Assembly (NCBI GenBank): GCA_016791425.1 | Contig: JAEUMQ010000016.1 | Location: 1-64,000, forward strand | Reading direction: 5' to 3' | Source of the DNA: Hyphomonadaceae bacterium | Lineage (GTDB): Bacteria; Pseudomonadota; Alphaproteobacteria; Caulobacterales; Aquidulcibacteraceae | Length of the DNA: 64,000 nucleotides | In this document: positions 55,612 to 62,836 of the stretch, piece by piece | Numbering within the stretch: position 1 is the first letter of the stretch | How the letters are laid out: the number at the start of each line of letters is the position of its first letter | Program-made: the position numbers and the translations under genes | Notes under the pieces: model-generated | Told to the model about the DNA's origin: nothing | The model's database searches: none | What the model saw: only the letters and a program-made list of their open reading frames with translations

Positions 55612-56391
55612 ATGAGCGAGCAGGCGACAGCCCCGCCGCCAGCCGCAGACGCCGCGGCGCCGGCGCTCTCGTTCGCGGATCTGTCGCTCACCTTCGCCGA
55701 CGGAACCCACGCCCTCGCCGGCATCAATCTCGCAGTGCGGCCCGGTGAGTTCGTCAGCATCCTCGGCCCCTCCGGCTGCGGCAAGTCCACCCTGCTGCGC
55801 GTCGCCGCCGGCCTGGTCGATTATTCCGCCGGCGCGCTCAACGTGGACCGCGCGCACCTGGGCTTCACCTTCCAGGACGCCACGCTGCTTCCCTGGCGCA
55901 CGGTGCGGCGCAATGTCGAGCTCCTCCTCGAGCTGCGCGGCGCGCCGCCCGCCGAGCGCCGTCGCATCGCCCAGGAAAAGATCGCGCTCGTCGGGCTCTC
56001 CGGCTTCGAGGAGCATCACCCCAAGCAGCTGTCCGGCGGCATGAAGATGCGCGCGTCGCTGGCCCGCTCCCTGACCCTTGATCCAAAGATCTTCCTCTTC
56101 GACGAGCCGTTCGGCGCGCTCGACGAGGTCACGCGCGAGCGGCTCAATGACGAATTGCTCGCTCTCTACGCCCGGCAGGGCTTCACCGCGCTCTTCGTGA
56201 CCCATTCCATCGCCGAGGCCGCCTATCTCTCGAGCCGCGTCGTCGTGATGTCGGCGCGGCCGGGGCGTATCGTGGCGGAGTTCGCCGCGCCCTTTCCCTA
56301 TCCACGCCGCGACGAGATCCGCTACAGCGCCGACTTCGCGAGGCTCTCCGGCGAAGTCTCCGCAGCGTTGCGCGCCGCATCAGCGACATGA
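55612..56391 (+). CDS. ABC transporter ATPase, NitT/TauT type
   Basis: A 259-residue ATPase. Walker A is GPSGCGKST, the Q-loop TFQDATLLPW, the signature LSGGMKMR, Walker B IFLFDEP and the switch THS. Of the nitrate/sulfonate/taurine/thiamine-precursor importer type. Overlaps the permease gene by 4 bp. Confidence 0.92.
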   Translation: MSEQATAPPPAADAAAPALSFADLSLTFADGTHALAGINLAVRPGEFVSILGPSGCGKSTLLRVAAGLVDYSAGALNVDRAHLGFTFQDATLLPWRTVRRNVELLLELRGAPPAERRRIAQEKIALVGLSGFEEHHPKQLSGGMKMRASLARSLTLDPKIFLFDEPFGALDEVTRERLNDELLALYARQGFTALFVTHSIAEAAYLSSRVVVMSARPGRIVAEFAAPFPYPRRDEIRYSADFARLSGEVSAALRAASAT

Positions 56392-57218
56392 CCGCGTTTT
56401 ATCCCCCGCGCCCGGCGAAGCAGCGGCCGCTCGCCGCAATCGAGATCGCCTTGAACGTCGGCCCGCCGGTCCTGCTCGGCGCCGCGCTCGCGGCCCTCTA
56501 TGCGTGGGCGCGCTCCGGCCTTGAGGAGCATCGCCGTTTCCTCATGCCGGGCTGGAGCGACCTCTGGACGGGCGCCTTCGCTTCCGAGCCGGTGCGCGCT
56601 GAGCTCTTCCGCGCGGCCGGCGTCACCGCGCAGATCGCGCTCACCGGCCTCGCCATCACGATTCCGATCGGCATGCTCCTCGGCGTGCTCATGTTCCGCT
56701 GGCGCTTTGCGGAGCGCGCGGCCTTCCCTTATCTCGTGGCGCTGCAATCCATCCCGATCCTCGCCATCATCCCGCTCATTCAATCGCTGCTCGGCTTCGG
56801 CTTCGTGCCGAAGGTGCTGATCGTCGCGCTCTTCACCTTTTTCGCGATCCCCACCACGCTGCTGCTCGGCCTCAAGAGCCTCGATCCCGGCATCATCGAT
56901 CTCTTCCGTCTGCAAGGCGCAAGCTGGCGCACGACCCTGCTCAAGGCCGGGCTTCCCGCATCCCTGCCCGCGCTCTTCGCGGGCTTGCGCATCTCGGCTG
57001 GGTTGGCCGTGATCGGCGCGATCGTGTCGGAGCTCTTCTTCGTGTCCGGCGACGGCGGCCTCGGGCAAATGCTCATCAACACGAAGATCGATTTCCAGTA
57101 CGAGCAGATGTACGCCGCGCTCATCGTCTCCTCGGCGATGTCGATCGGCGTCTACCTCTTCTTCAGTTGGCTGGGACGGCGGCTCTTCTCTTCATGGCAC
57201 GACGCGGGCGAAGCGTGA
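56388..57218 (+). CDS. ABC transporter permease, NitT/TauT type
   Basis: A 276-residue membrane subunit with about six helices. The cytoplasmic coupling region LFRLQGASWRTTLLKAGLPASLPALFAGLRISAG is the EAA-like loop. Overlaps the ATPase and binding-protein genes, forming a complete importer. Confidence 0.9.
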   Translation: MTAFYPPRPAKQRPLAAIEIALNVGPPVLLGAALAALYAWARSGLEEHRRFLMPGWSDLWTGAFASEPVRAELFRAAGVTAQIALTGLAITIPIGMLLGVLMFRWRFAERAAFPYLVALQSIPILAIIPLIQSLLGFGFVPKVLIVALFTFFAIPTTLLLGLKSLDPGIIDLFRLQGASWRTTLLKAGLPASLPALFAGLRISAGLAVIGAIVSELFFVSGDGGLGQMLINTKIDFQYEQMYAALIVSSAMSIGVYLFFSWLGRRLFSSWHDAGEA

Positions 57219-58369
57219 CGCGCCTCGCCGCTCTCGCCGCACTGTTTCTGACGCTGCTTGCGCCGCCGGCCTGGAGCCAACCCGCAGGCCAGTTCGCGCA
57301 GGCCGCCTATCGCACGCCGCTCGCAGGCGTGTGCCCCGATCCGTTCATCATTCAGAAGGACTGGCTCGCGCAATCGGAGCACGGCGGCCTCTATCAATTG
57401 ATCGGCGCCCGCGGCCGCATGAGCCAGGGCCGCTACGACGGCCCGCTCGGCGCGACCGGGATCACCCTCACCATCCTCGAAGGCGGCAGCGGCCTGGGGC
57501 TCGGCGACGGCGAGACCGCCTATTCCGCGCTCTACATGGGAAATTCGCGCGCGCGGCTGCGTCCGCACCTCGTGATGCACGATCTCGACAACGCCTTCAT
57601 CTATTCGCGGCGCTTTCCCGCAATCGGCGTCGTCTCCATGCTGGACAAGTCCCCGTCCGTGCTCTTCTGGGATCGCGCCACCTATCCGCGCGGCTTTCAT
57701 TCCATCGCCGATCTCGCCGCATTCGCACGCTCGGGGCGCGGCAAGATCTACGTCTCCACCATCCGCCGCACGTTCGGACGTTACCTCGTGGTGCGCGGCG
57801 TGCCGCGCAACGTCTTCATCGAAGGTTATCGCGGCGACGGCGAAAACTTCGTCATCAACAACGGCGCCTGGCTCAATCAGGGCGTCGTCTCAAACGAAGT
57901 CTATCAGTTCAGCCACGGCCGCAATTGGGCCCGGCCGATCGACTACCTACTCCTCTCCGACCTCGGCTATACGATCTATCCCGGCATGCTCTCCGTCGCA
58001 GCCGATCGGCTTCCCGCGCTTGCGCCCTGCCTGCAGCGGCTCGTACCGCTTCTGCAGCGCGCCCAGATCGACTATGTGCGCAATCCCGCCGAGGTGAACG
58101 ATCTCCTCTTCCGCTTCAACCAGGCTGGCATGGGCGCGCCCTGGTGGCGGACCTCGCGCGCGCTGCTCGACAACGCGGTCGAGGTGCAGCTCGCCAACGG
58201 CATCGTCGGCAACGGGCCGAACGCCACGCTCGGCGATTTCGACATGCCGCGCGTCGCAGCGCTGCTGGAACGGCTGCGCTCCGATCTGGATATCCGCGCC
58301 AAACCCGGCGTGCGCGCCGAGGACGTCGTGACCAACCGCTTCATCGATCCCGCGATAGGCCTCCGCTGA
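57215..58369 (+). CDS. ABC transporter substrate-binding protein, NMT1/NitT type
   Basis: A 384-residue periplasmic protein with signal peptide MTRLAALAALFLTLLAPPAWS. The mature part (CPDPFIIQKDWLAQSEHGGLYQLIG, then EGGSGLGLGDGETAYSALYMGN) has the NMT1-like binding fold. A GTG at 57215 overlaps the permease stop (GTGA); an ATG at 57194 adds seven residues and also works. The ligand is probably the N-containing compound degraded here. Confidence 0.82.
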   Translation: MTRLAALAALFLTLLAPPAWSQPAGQFAQAAYRTPLAGVCPDPFIIQKDWLAQSEHGGLYQLIGARGRMSQGRYDGPLGATGITLTILEGGSGLGLGDGETAYSALYMGNSRARLRPHLVMHDLDNAFIYSRRFPAIGVVSMLDKSPSVLFWDRATYPRGFHSIADLAAFARSGRGKIYVSTIRRTFGRYLVVRGVPRNVFIEGYRGDGENFVINNGAWLNQGVVSNEVYQFSHGRNWARPIDYLLLSDLGYTIYPGMLSVAADRLPALAPCLQRLVPLLQRAQIDYVRNPAEVNDLLFRFNQAGMGAPWWRTSRALLDNAVEVQLANGIVGNGPNATLGDFDMPRVAALLERLRSDLDIRAKPGVRAEDVVTNRFIDPAIGLR

Positions 58370-59244
58370 TGGCCGTGCTGCTCGACGGCGACGCGCTAGC
58401 CGCAACCTGGCGCGACGAGATCAAGCGCGATGCGGCGCGGCTCACCCAGGCCGGAATCACGCCGGGCCTCGCCACCATCCTGGTCGGCGGCGACGAGGCG
58501 AGCGCTCACTATGTCTCGCGCAAGCACCAGGATTGCGCAGAGACGGGCATCCTCTCCCGCGACATCCGCCTGCCTGAGACGGTGCGCCAGGACGAATTGC
58601 TCGGCCACGTGCGCGAACTGAACGCCGAGCCGACTCTGCACGGCGTCCTCGTACAATTGCCGCTGCCAGCGCACATCGACGCGGCGAGCATCCAGCTCGC
58701 CGTCGCGCCGGAGAAGGATGTCGATGGCCTCCACCCGCTCAATCTCGGCGCGCTCGTCCTCGGCCAGCGGCGTCTGCGTCCCTGCACGCCGAGCGCAATC
58801 CTCGGGCTTCTCCAGGCGTATCGCGTGCCCCTCGCCGGACGGCGCGTCGCCGTGATCGGACGCGGCCTGCTGGTCGGCCGGACGCTTGCGATCATGCTGG
58901 CGGATCCCGCGATCGACGCCATCCCCACGCTGCTGCATCGCGGCGCGCCCGATCTCGCGGCCGTCACGCGCGAGAGCGACGCCGTGATCGCGGCCGCCGG
59001 CGTTCCCGATCTGGTGCGCGCCGACATGCTGAAACCGGGCGCGTGCGCCGTAGGCGTCGGCATCACCTATCGCAACGGCGAGATGATCTCCGATATCGCC
59101 GACGACGTCGCATCCGTCGCAGGCTTCCTCACCCCGCGCCACGGCTCGGTCGGGCCGCTGACGCGCGCGATGCTCTTGCGCAACGTGATCGAAGCGGCCG
59201 GCGCCTATTCCGCCGCCACGCGCGGCGCCGGTCCCACCGCGTGA
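58369..59244 (+). CDS. folD: Methylene-THF dehydrogenase/methenyl-THF cyclohydrolase
   Basis: A 291-residue FolD with the catalytic pair intact: Tyr48 and Lys52 in AHYVSRK, plus GVLVQLPLPAHID, EKDVDGLHPLN and PCTPSAI. The cofactor loop VIGRGLLVGRTL departs from the usual VIGRS-VG-P. It oxidises methylene-THF to formyl-THF. Coupled to the transporter (TGATG), so it likely processes a C1 unit released by demethylation in this pathway. Its last 40 bp overlap the convergent Rieske gene. Confidence 0.88.
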   Translation: MAVLLDGDALAATWRDEIKRDAARLTQAGITPGLATILVGGDEASAHYVSRKHQDCAETGILSRDIRLPETVRQDELLGHVRELNAEPTLHGVLVQLPLPAHIDAASIQLAVAPEKDVDGLHPLNLGALVLGQRRLRPCTPSAILGLLQAYRVPLAGRRVAVIGRGLLVGRTLAIMLADPAIDAIPTLLHRGAPDLAAVTRESDAVIAAAGVPDLVRADMLKPGACAVGVGITYRNGEMISDIADDVASVAGFLTPRHGSVGPLTRAMLLRNVIEAAGAYSAATRGAGPTA

Positions 59245-60524
59245 GCCAGGCGCTCACGATAGGCTTCACGCCAGTCCTTGCCTTCAGGCGCAACGAAAGC
59301 GCCGCCCCGCGCGCCAAGACTGATCTCCGGATCGTCCACGCCCGGCGGCGCAACGCCGTCCTCGCTGAAGGCGCGGGCCGCGCCCAATAGACGCTTGCGC
59401 GTCCGCACGATCATCGCATCGCCCGGCGTCAGGTGCTCGAACGTCCGATCGACGATGTCGCCCATGCTTTCGGTGACGTACTGGTCCTGCAGCGTGATGC
59501 CCGTGATGCCCGTATAGCTCAGCGTGCGCTGCGCGTCGCGATCAACGCCGTAATCGTTCGATGCGTTCTGCGCGAGTTTCCAGCGTCCAAACCAATCGCT
59601 CGTCTGTGGCAGGTAATCGTGCCGGAACTCGAGGCCCGGGATCGTCACGCCGTCCTTCGTCGTCCGCAGCGGCGGCGTGCGCTTCATCCACGCGAAATTG
59701 AAGACCATCGTGTGCGTGTCGTCCATCGGAACCCACGCGTTGGCGCTGACATTGTCCTCGAACGTGCCGTCCGGAAAGAGCGCCCAGAACGGAAACAGGA
59801 AATGGCAGACGCGCCAATAGATCGAGCCCGGTTCTCCCGCCGGCCGACAGGCGCCGGCCATCGCGCCCCAGGCCGTATCCTCCACCTTGAACGACGGCGC
59901 GCGATCGATCACCGACGCAGCGTGCATGTTGCTGGCGTCGAGCTCTGCGGGATCGACGCTGCCCATGTGCAGGAAGCCGAAATGCCCGGTGTCGATATCG
60001 CCTTCGAGCGCCTGAAGCCAATTGCATTCGCGCATCGTCAGCGTCACGCGCAGCTCCGCCTCCGGCAGCAGCGTCGCCTCGATCGCCGGCGGCGGCGGCG
60101 CGCTCTCACGGGCGCCCATATAGGTCCACACGATGCCGGCCCGCTCGAACGCGGGATAGGCCTTTGCGCGAACGCGGTCCGCAAAGGCCCGGTCGGCCGG
60201 CACGTTCGGCATGTCCAGGCACTTGCCCGTCACGTCGAACTTCCATCCGTGATAGACGCAGCGCAGCCCGCCCTCTTCGTTCCTCGCGAAAAACAGCGAC
60301 GCGCACCGGTGCGGACAGCGATGGTCCATCACCCCGACGCGCCCCTCATGGTCGCGGAACGCGATCAGCTTCTCGCCAAGCAGCATGAGCCGCAGCGGCG
60401 CACCGCCGGCCGCGATCTCCGAGGACTTGCACGCCGGCAGCCAATATTGGCGCATGAGCTCGCCCATCGGCGTGCCCGGCCCGACGCGCGTGAGCGTCTC
60501 GTTCTCCTGCGCCGACAGGGCCAT
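59205..60524 (-). CDS. Rieske non-haem iron oxygenase, phthalate 4,5-dioxygenase type
   Basis: A 439-residue oxygenase alpha subunit. The Rieske cluster uses Cys70-x-His72 (CPHRC) and Cys89-x2-His92 (CVYHGW); the mononuclear iron site uses His181 and His186 (DIDTGHFGFLH) with a distal aspartate. This type hydroxylates or O/N-demethylates aromatics and heterocycles. AGGAG precedes the ATG at 60524 and overlaps the stop of the upstream FAD oxidase. No reductase is adjacent; the ferredoxin at 12800 is one candidate partner in the window. Confidence 0.9.
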   Translation of the reverse strand: MALSAQENETLTRVGPGTPMGELMRQYWLPACKSSEIAAGGAPLRLMLLGEKLIAFRDHEGRVGVMDHRCPHRCASLFFARNEEGGLRCVYHGWKFDVTGKCLDMPNVPADRAFADRVRAKAYPAFERAGIVWTYMGARESAPPPPAIEATLLPEAELRVTLTMRECNWLQALEGDIDTGHFGFLHMGSVDPAELDASNMHAASVIDRAPSFKVEDTAWGAMAGACRPAGEPGSIYWRVCHFLFPFWALFPDGTFEDNVSANAWVPMDDTHTMVFNFAWMKRTPPLRTTKDGVTIPGLEFRHDYLPQTSDWFGRWKLAQNASNDYGVDRDAQRTLSYTGITGITLQDQYVTESMGDIVDRTFEHLTPGDAMIVRTRKRLLGAARAFSEDGVAPPGVDDPEISLGARGGAFVAPEGKDWREAYRERLAHAVGPAPRVAAE

Positions 60525-60533
60525 GCTCTTCTC

Positions 60534-61892
60534 CTAATCCGCCGGCTTCCAGCCGCTATTCTCCCACGCGAGCATCTTGCCCGGATTGAGCAGCCCTTTG
60601 GGATCGACCTCGCGCTTGAACGCAAGTTGGGTGGTGTTCACCTGCTTCATGCCGCCTTCCTCCAGCGTGAAGACGTGCGGATTGAACTGGCGGCAACCCG
60701 CCCTTTCCTGCAGCGCCATGATCTCCTGCAGGCGTTCCTCCGTCGTATAGCGCACGATCTGCAATGCAGAACAGGCATACCCCCCGCCGCTGCGCGTGAA
60801 TTCCAGGTGCATCATCACTTCGTCGCCGAACATCCCGCTCACCTTCTCCACCAGCTCCAAATGCCCGCCGGGCGGAAAGAAGCTCTGCAGATAGGTCAGT
60901 CCAGCGTCGCGCTTCAGCGCCCAGAGCGTCGTATGGTTCCAGCAAAGCTCGTAGAGCGGCACGGCGCGCGCATGTTCCACCTCTTCCAATGATCGCGCGT
61001 AGGTGACGCCGCCGCCGTGCTCTTCGGCGAGCGCCTCCAAGGCCTCGAAGGATTGCTTCGCGACCATCACGAGCGCACATGCCTGGCCCGCGCCGACGTG
61101 CGACGCGATTGGCCGCAGATAGAGATGCGGAATCGGCGCGGCCATCACTGCGCACTGCTTCTTCACGATCCCCGGCGCTTCGGCGAAAGCCTGCCCGAAG
61201 TGGGCTGCCGCCATGAAATTGTCGAACGTCGCAATGGCGTCGATCCAATCCTGCGTGGGCGCCACGGGCAGCTCAAGCTCGGTGAGGATGCCAGTGACCC
61301 CATACGAATGGTTGAACTTGGGGATGTCGTCGCCGCGCAGCTCAAGCACCCGCGGTTCCGGCTCAAGCGTGACGAGGCGCCCGCCGAGGATGTTGCCGCG
61401 CTCGCGCAGCATGCCCCAATTGATCGATCCAACGCCCCCCGAGCCGCCCGCGATGAAGCCCCCAACCGTCGCGATTGCGCGCGTGGAAGGAAACAGCCGG
61501 ATCTCGCCGCCATGCCCCGCGAGCTCGGCGTCAAGATCGATCAGCTTCTTGCCCGCCTGCACCCGCACTGCGCCGTGCTTCACCCAGAGCAGCCGATCGA
61601 GCCCCGTCATGTCGAGCACGACCCCGCCCCTGAGCGGCATGCACTGGCCGTAATTGCCCGAACCCCCGCCGCGCGCCGTCAGCGGGACGCCGTGGCGATA
61701 GCACGCCGCCGCGACCGCGATGACCTCCGCCTCGTCCCGCGGCGACACCACGAGGTCGGCGCGTGCATCCTCCAGCTCGCGTTTCAGCGTCGGGCTGAAC
61801 CAGTAGAAGTCCCGGCTCTTGCGCTTGAGCTCGGCGGGCGCGGTCGCGACGCTGAGCCCGTCGAGGTCGGCAAGCATCGCCGGCGACGTCAT
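60534..61892 (-). CDS. FAD-linked oxidase (FAD_binding_4 / VAO family)
   Basis: A 452-residue flavoprotein. The PP-loop FAD domain is visible as GVPLTARGGGSGNYGQCMPLRGGVVLDM and IATVGGFIAGGSGGVGSINWGMLRERGN; the C-terminal substrate domain ends in DPKGLLNPGKMLAWE. Relatives oxidise alcohols, amines or hydroxy acids. First gene of the operon with the Rieske oxygenase, with motif copy 3 about 100 bp upstream. Confidence 0.87.
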   Translation of the reverse strand: MTSPAMLADLDGLSVATAPAELKRKSRDFYWFSPTLKRELEDARADLVVSPRDEAEVIAVAAACYRHGVPLTARGGGSGNYGQCMPLRGGVVLDMTGLDRLLWVKHGAVRVQAGKKLIDLDAELAGHGGEIRLFPSTRAIATVGGFIAGGSGGVGSINWGMLRERGNILGGRLVTLEPEPRVLELRGDDIPKFNHSYGVTGILTELELPVAPTQDWIDAIATFDNFMAAAHFGQAFAEAPGIVKKQCAVMAAPIPHLYLRPIASHVGAGQACALVMVAKQSFEALEALAEEHGGGVTYARSLEEVEHARAVPLYELCWNHTTLWALKRDAGLTYLQSFFPPGGHLELVEKVSGMFGDEVMMHLEFTRSGGGYACSALQIVRYTTEERLQEIMALQERAGCRQFNPHVFTLEEGGMKQVNTTQLAFKREVDPKGLLNPGKMLAWENSGWKPAD

Positions 61893-61992
61893 CCACGTGT
61901 CCTTTCTTCACCGCCAGCGGCCCCCGGACCGGGGGAAGAGCCTCGCGCGCGAACCATTGAATGTCCACGAAACAGCCCGACCTCCGTCCGGT

Positions 61993-62012
61993 TACGCATA
62001 ATATGCATACTT
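61993..62012. promoter_or_regulatory. Shared 20-bp operator-like motif, copy 3
   Basis: TACGCATAATATGCATACTT. This copy has the best dyad (GCATA-A-TATGC). It lies about 100 bp upstream of the FAD-linked oxidase start, the same orientation relative to the minus-strand gene as the other copies. Confidence 0.6.
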
Positions 62013-62050
62013 TCGCGGCAACCTGAAGCTTCGCTTTTCGGCGGCTCCCC

Positions 62051-62094
62051 AGCCCGTGAACAGAGGCCTGTGAACAACAAAGGCCTGTGAACAA
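62051..62094. repeat. Short tandem direct repeats
   Basis: AGGCCTGTGAACAA occurs at 62064-62077 and again at 62081-62094 (17-bp period), preceded by a related AGCCCGTGAACAG at 62051-62063. They lie in the 239-bp gap between the FAD oxidase start and the response-regulator stop. Binding-site array or replication slippage. Confidence 0.6.
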
Positions 62095-62131
62095 TTGTCG
62101 CTGCGGCCGCATCGTCCCGCGGCGCCACGCC

Positions 62132-62836
62132 TCAGAGCACGTCGAGCGCGGCCCGGTAGCCGAAGCCGGGCTCGGTGACGAGGAAATTGGCGCCGGGGAA
62201 GTCCGCGCCGGGAAGGCTTGTCTCCAGTTTCTGGCGCAGCTGGTTGACGAGCACGCGGACATATTGCGCATCGGCGCCGGCATTGTCGGGCCAGACCGCG
62301 GCGATGATCTGTTGGTGCCCGACGATCTCGCCGTTCGCGCGCAGCAGCACTTTGAGCAGGTCGCATTCGCGCGCGGAAAGCCGGAACTGGCGACCATGCA
62401 GCGCCAACCGCCGCTTGGCGAAGTCGATCGAGAGCGCGCCCTGGCTGAACTGATCGAGCGAGGGAGCGCCCCGGCCGCGCAGCGCCACGCGCAAGCGCGC
62501 CAGCAACTCGCCGACGGGAAACGGCTTCGCGACATAATCGTTGGCGCCGAGGTCGAGGCAAAGAACCTTCTCGTCCACCGAGCCCCGCGCCGAGAGCACG
62601 ATGATCGGCACAGAGCTCGTCTTGCGCACATGCGCGATGATTTCCTTGCCGTCCCGGTCCGGCAGTCCCAGGTCGAGGATGAGCGCGCTGATCGGATGCT
62701 GCTGCAGAAGGCTCAGCGCCTCCCCGCCATCGGCGGCGGCGAAGACGTCATAGTCCTGCGCCAGCAGCGTAGGCCGCAGCATCCGCTGGATTTGCTCTTC
62801 GTCATCGACAATGAGAATGGCGTGGCGAGAGGTCAT
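62132..62836 (-). CDS. kdpE: KdpE-like response regulator
   Basis: A 234-residue OmpR-type regulator. The receiver domain has DDEE, the phospho-Asp in LILDLGLPD, and DYVAKPF; the C-terminal winged helix includes LSARECDLLKVLLRANGEIVGHQQIIAAVWP. The sequence is closest to KdpE, which activates potassium-uptake kdpFABC. Its start overlaps the kinase stop by 4 bp. kdpFABC is not in the window but could lie beyond the right edge. Confidence 0.8.
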   Translation of the reverse strand: MTSRHAILIVDDEEQIQRMLRPTLLAQDYDVFAAADGGEALSLLQQHPISALILDLGLPDRDGKEIIAHVRKTSSVPIIVLSARGSVDEKVLCLDLGANDYVAKPFPVGELLARLRVALRGRGAPSLDQFSQGALSIDFAKRRLALHGRQFRLSARECDLLKVLLRANGEIVGHQQIIAAVWPDNAGADAQYVRVLVNQLRQKLETSLPGADFPGANFLVTEPGFGYRAALDVL

